Of a stretch of DNA of 64,000 nt, positions 63,683 to 64,000 are shown in pieces (within the stretch, counting starts at the first letter, position 1; every line of letters starts with the position of its first letter). Source of the stretch: Ancylobacter koreensis (GTDB lineage: Bacteria; Pseudomonadota; Alphaproteobacteria; Rhizobiales; Xanthobacteraceae). A model generated the notes under the pieces. The model ran no database searches. It worked only from the letters and a program-made list of their open reading frames with translations, and was not told the DNA's origin. The DNA lies in NCBI RefSeq assembly GCF_023016525.1, contig NZ_JALKCG010000001.1, positions 1,426,001 through 1,490,000 on the forward strand, given 5' to 3'. Both the position numbers and the translations under genes were made by a program.

Positions 63683-64000
63683 ATGGTATTCGAGTGTTTT
63701 GGCGACAAGAAGAAGGTCGTCATCGCCATGGCCCACATCGGAGCCCTGCCGGGTGCTCCGCTCTATGATGCCGATGGCGGCCTCGACAAGCTCATCGAGG
63801 GCGTGCTGGCGGATGTCGAAAAGCTGCAGGCGGGCGGCGTCGACGCCATCATGTTCGGCAACGAGAACGACCGTCCCTATGTCTTCAAGGGCTCGCCCGC
63901 CTCGGTCGCGGCGATGAGCGCCATCGTGCGGGCGGTGAAGCCGCATCTGAAGGTGCCGTTCGGCGTCAACTATCTCTGGGATCCGGTCGCCACCGTCGCC
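63683..64000 (+). CDS. BtpA/SgcQ-family protein (3' end outside window)
   Basis: The first 106 codons are present with no stop before the window edge; the family is about 270 aa. The start (ATG at 63683 after AAGGAGTAGCGAG) leads into VVIAMAHIGALPGAPLYD, then VEKLQAGGVDAIMFGNENDRPY, the TIM-barrel pattern of BtpA/SgcQ. BtpA stabilises photosystem I in cyanobacteria, while SgcQ homologues sit in sugar-uptake operons, as here. It is the likely start of another DeoR-controlled operon. Confidence 0.85.
   Translation, partial: MVFECFGDKKKVVIAMAHIGALPGAPLYDADGGLDKLIEGVLADVEKLQAGGVDAIMFGNENDRPYVFKGSPASVAAMSAIVRAVKPHLKVPFGVNYLWDPVATVA

Overview
The window is high-GC DNA (roughly two thirds G+C by eye) with dense genes, short spacers, many 1-4 bp start/stop overlaps, and many ABC-transporter/dehydrogenase operons each paired with its own GntR, LysR, DeoR or AraC regulator. 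With an oxyR-katG pair and GC-rich palindromic intergenic repeats, this points to a free-living, metabolically versatile alphaproteobacterium of the Hyphomicrobiales (Rhizobiales), perhaps Xanthobacteraceae-like; the family-level guess is weak. I found 58 protein genes (the first and last cut by the window edges), no rRNA, tRNA, CRISPR array, insertion sequence or phage gene.

Layout. 1-6.5 kb: tail of a degenerate thiolase-like gene, a DeoR regulator, an aldo/keto reductase with adenine deaminase, then an acyltransferase overlapping a ferredoxin-reductase-like flavoprotein. 6.7-13.6 kb: a LysR regulator and a full ydcSTUV-patD putrescine uptake/aminobutyraldehyde oxidation operon. 13.8-18.0 kb: RND efflux adaptor and pump. 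18.0-29.2 kb: an SDR and an Asp/Glu-racemase-superfamily enzyme divergent from a GntR regulator, then a D-2-hydroxyacid dehydrogenase, a polar amino acid ABC transporter, a DUF1989 protein, an amidase, an MHS-type permease and an AraC regulator. 29.5-33.8 kb: arginine deiminase between two paralogous APC antiporters. 33.8-37.1 kb: divergent oxyR and katG. 37.2-39.8 kb: a small unknown, an orphan NodU-type carbamoyltransferase and a small membrane protein. 39.9-44.9 kb: GntR regulator divergent from a nitrate/sulfonate-type ABC transporter ending in a fumarylacetoacetate-hydrolase-family gene. 45.0-46.2 kb: isocitrate dehydrogenase.

The most interesting part is 46.3-57.3 kb. A GntR regulator and a perfect TGTTATAACA palindrome, repeated before the regulator and before the operon, precede an operon mixing a sugar/polyol-type ABC transporter with a coenzyme-B12-dependent diol dehydratase whose large and medium subunits are fused in one 764-aa chain, its small subunit, an SDR, an APH-fold small-molecule kinase and a class III PLP enzyme of the phospho-lyase type. 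No reactivase or microcompartment shell gene is near. By eye, all metal and catalytic ligands of the dehydratase are kept, but the two positions known to limit substrate size are changed (to Asp and Thr). I infer a transport-coupled pathway for a diol or amino-alcohol different from 1,2-propanediol or glycerol.

57.3-64 kb: a second, paralogous polyol-type ABC operon with an SDR runs tail-to-tail against the first, divergent from a DeoR regulator and a BtpA/SgcQ-family gene that runs off the end. Recurring non-coding structure includes palindromic repeats in five spacers, two of them sister copies inside the ydc operon, and strong hairpins directly after four of the five solute-binding-protein genes.
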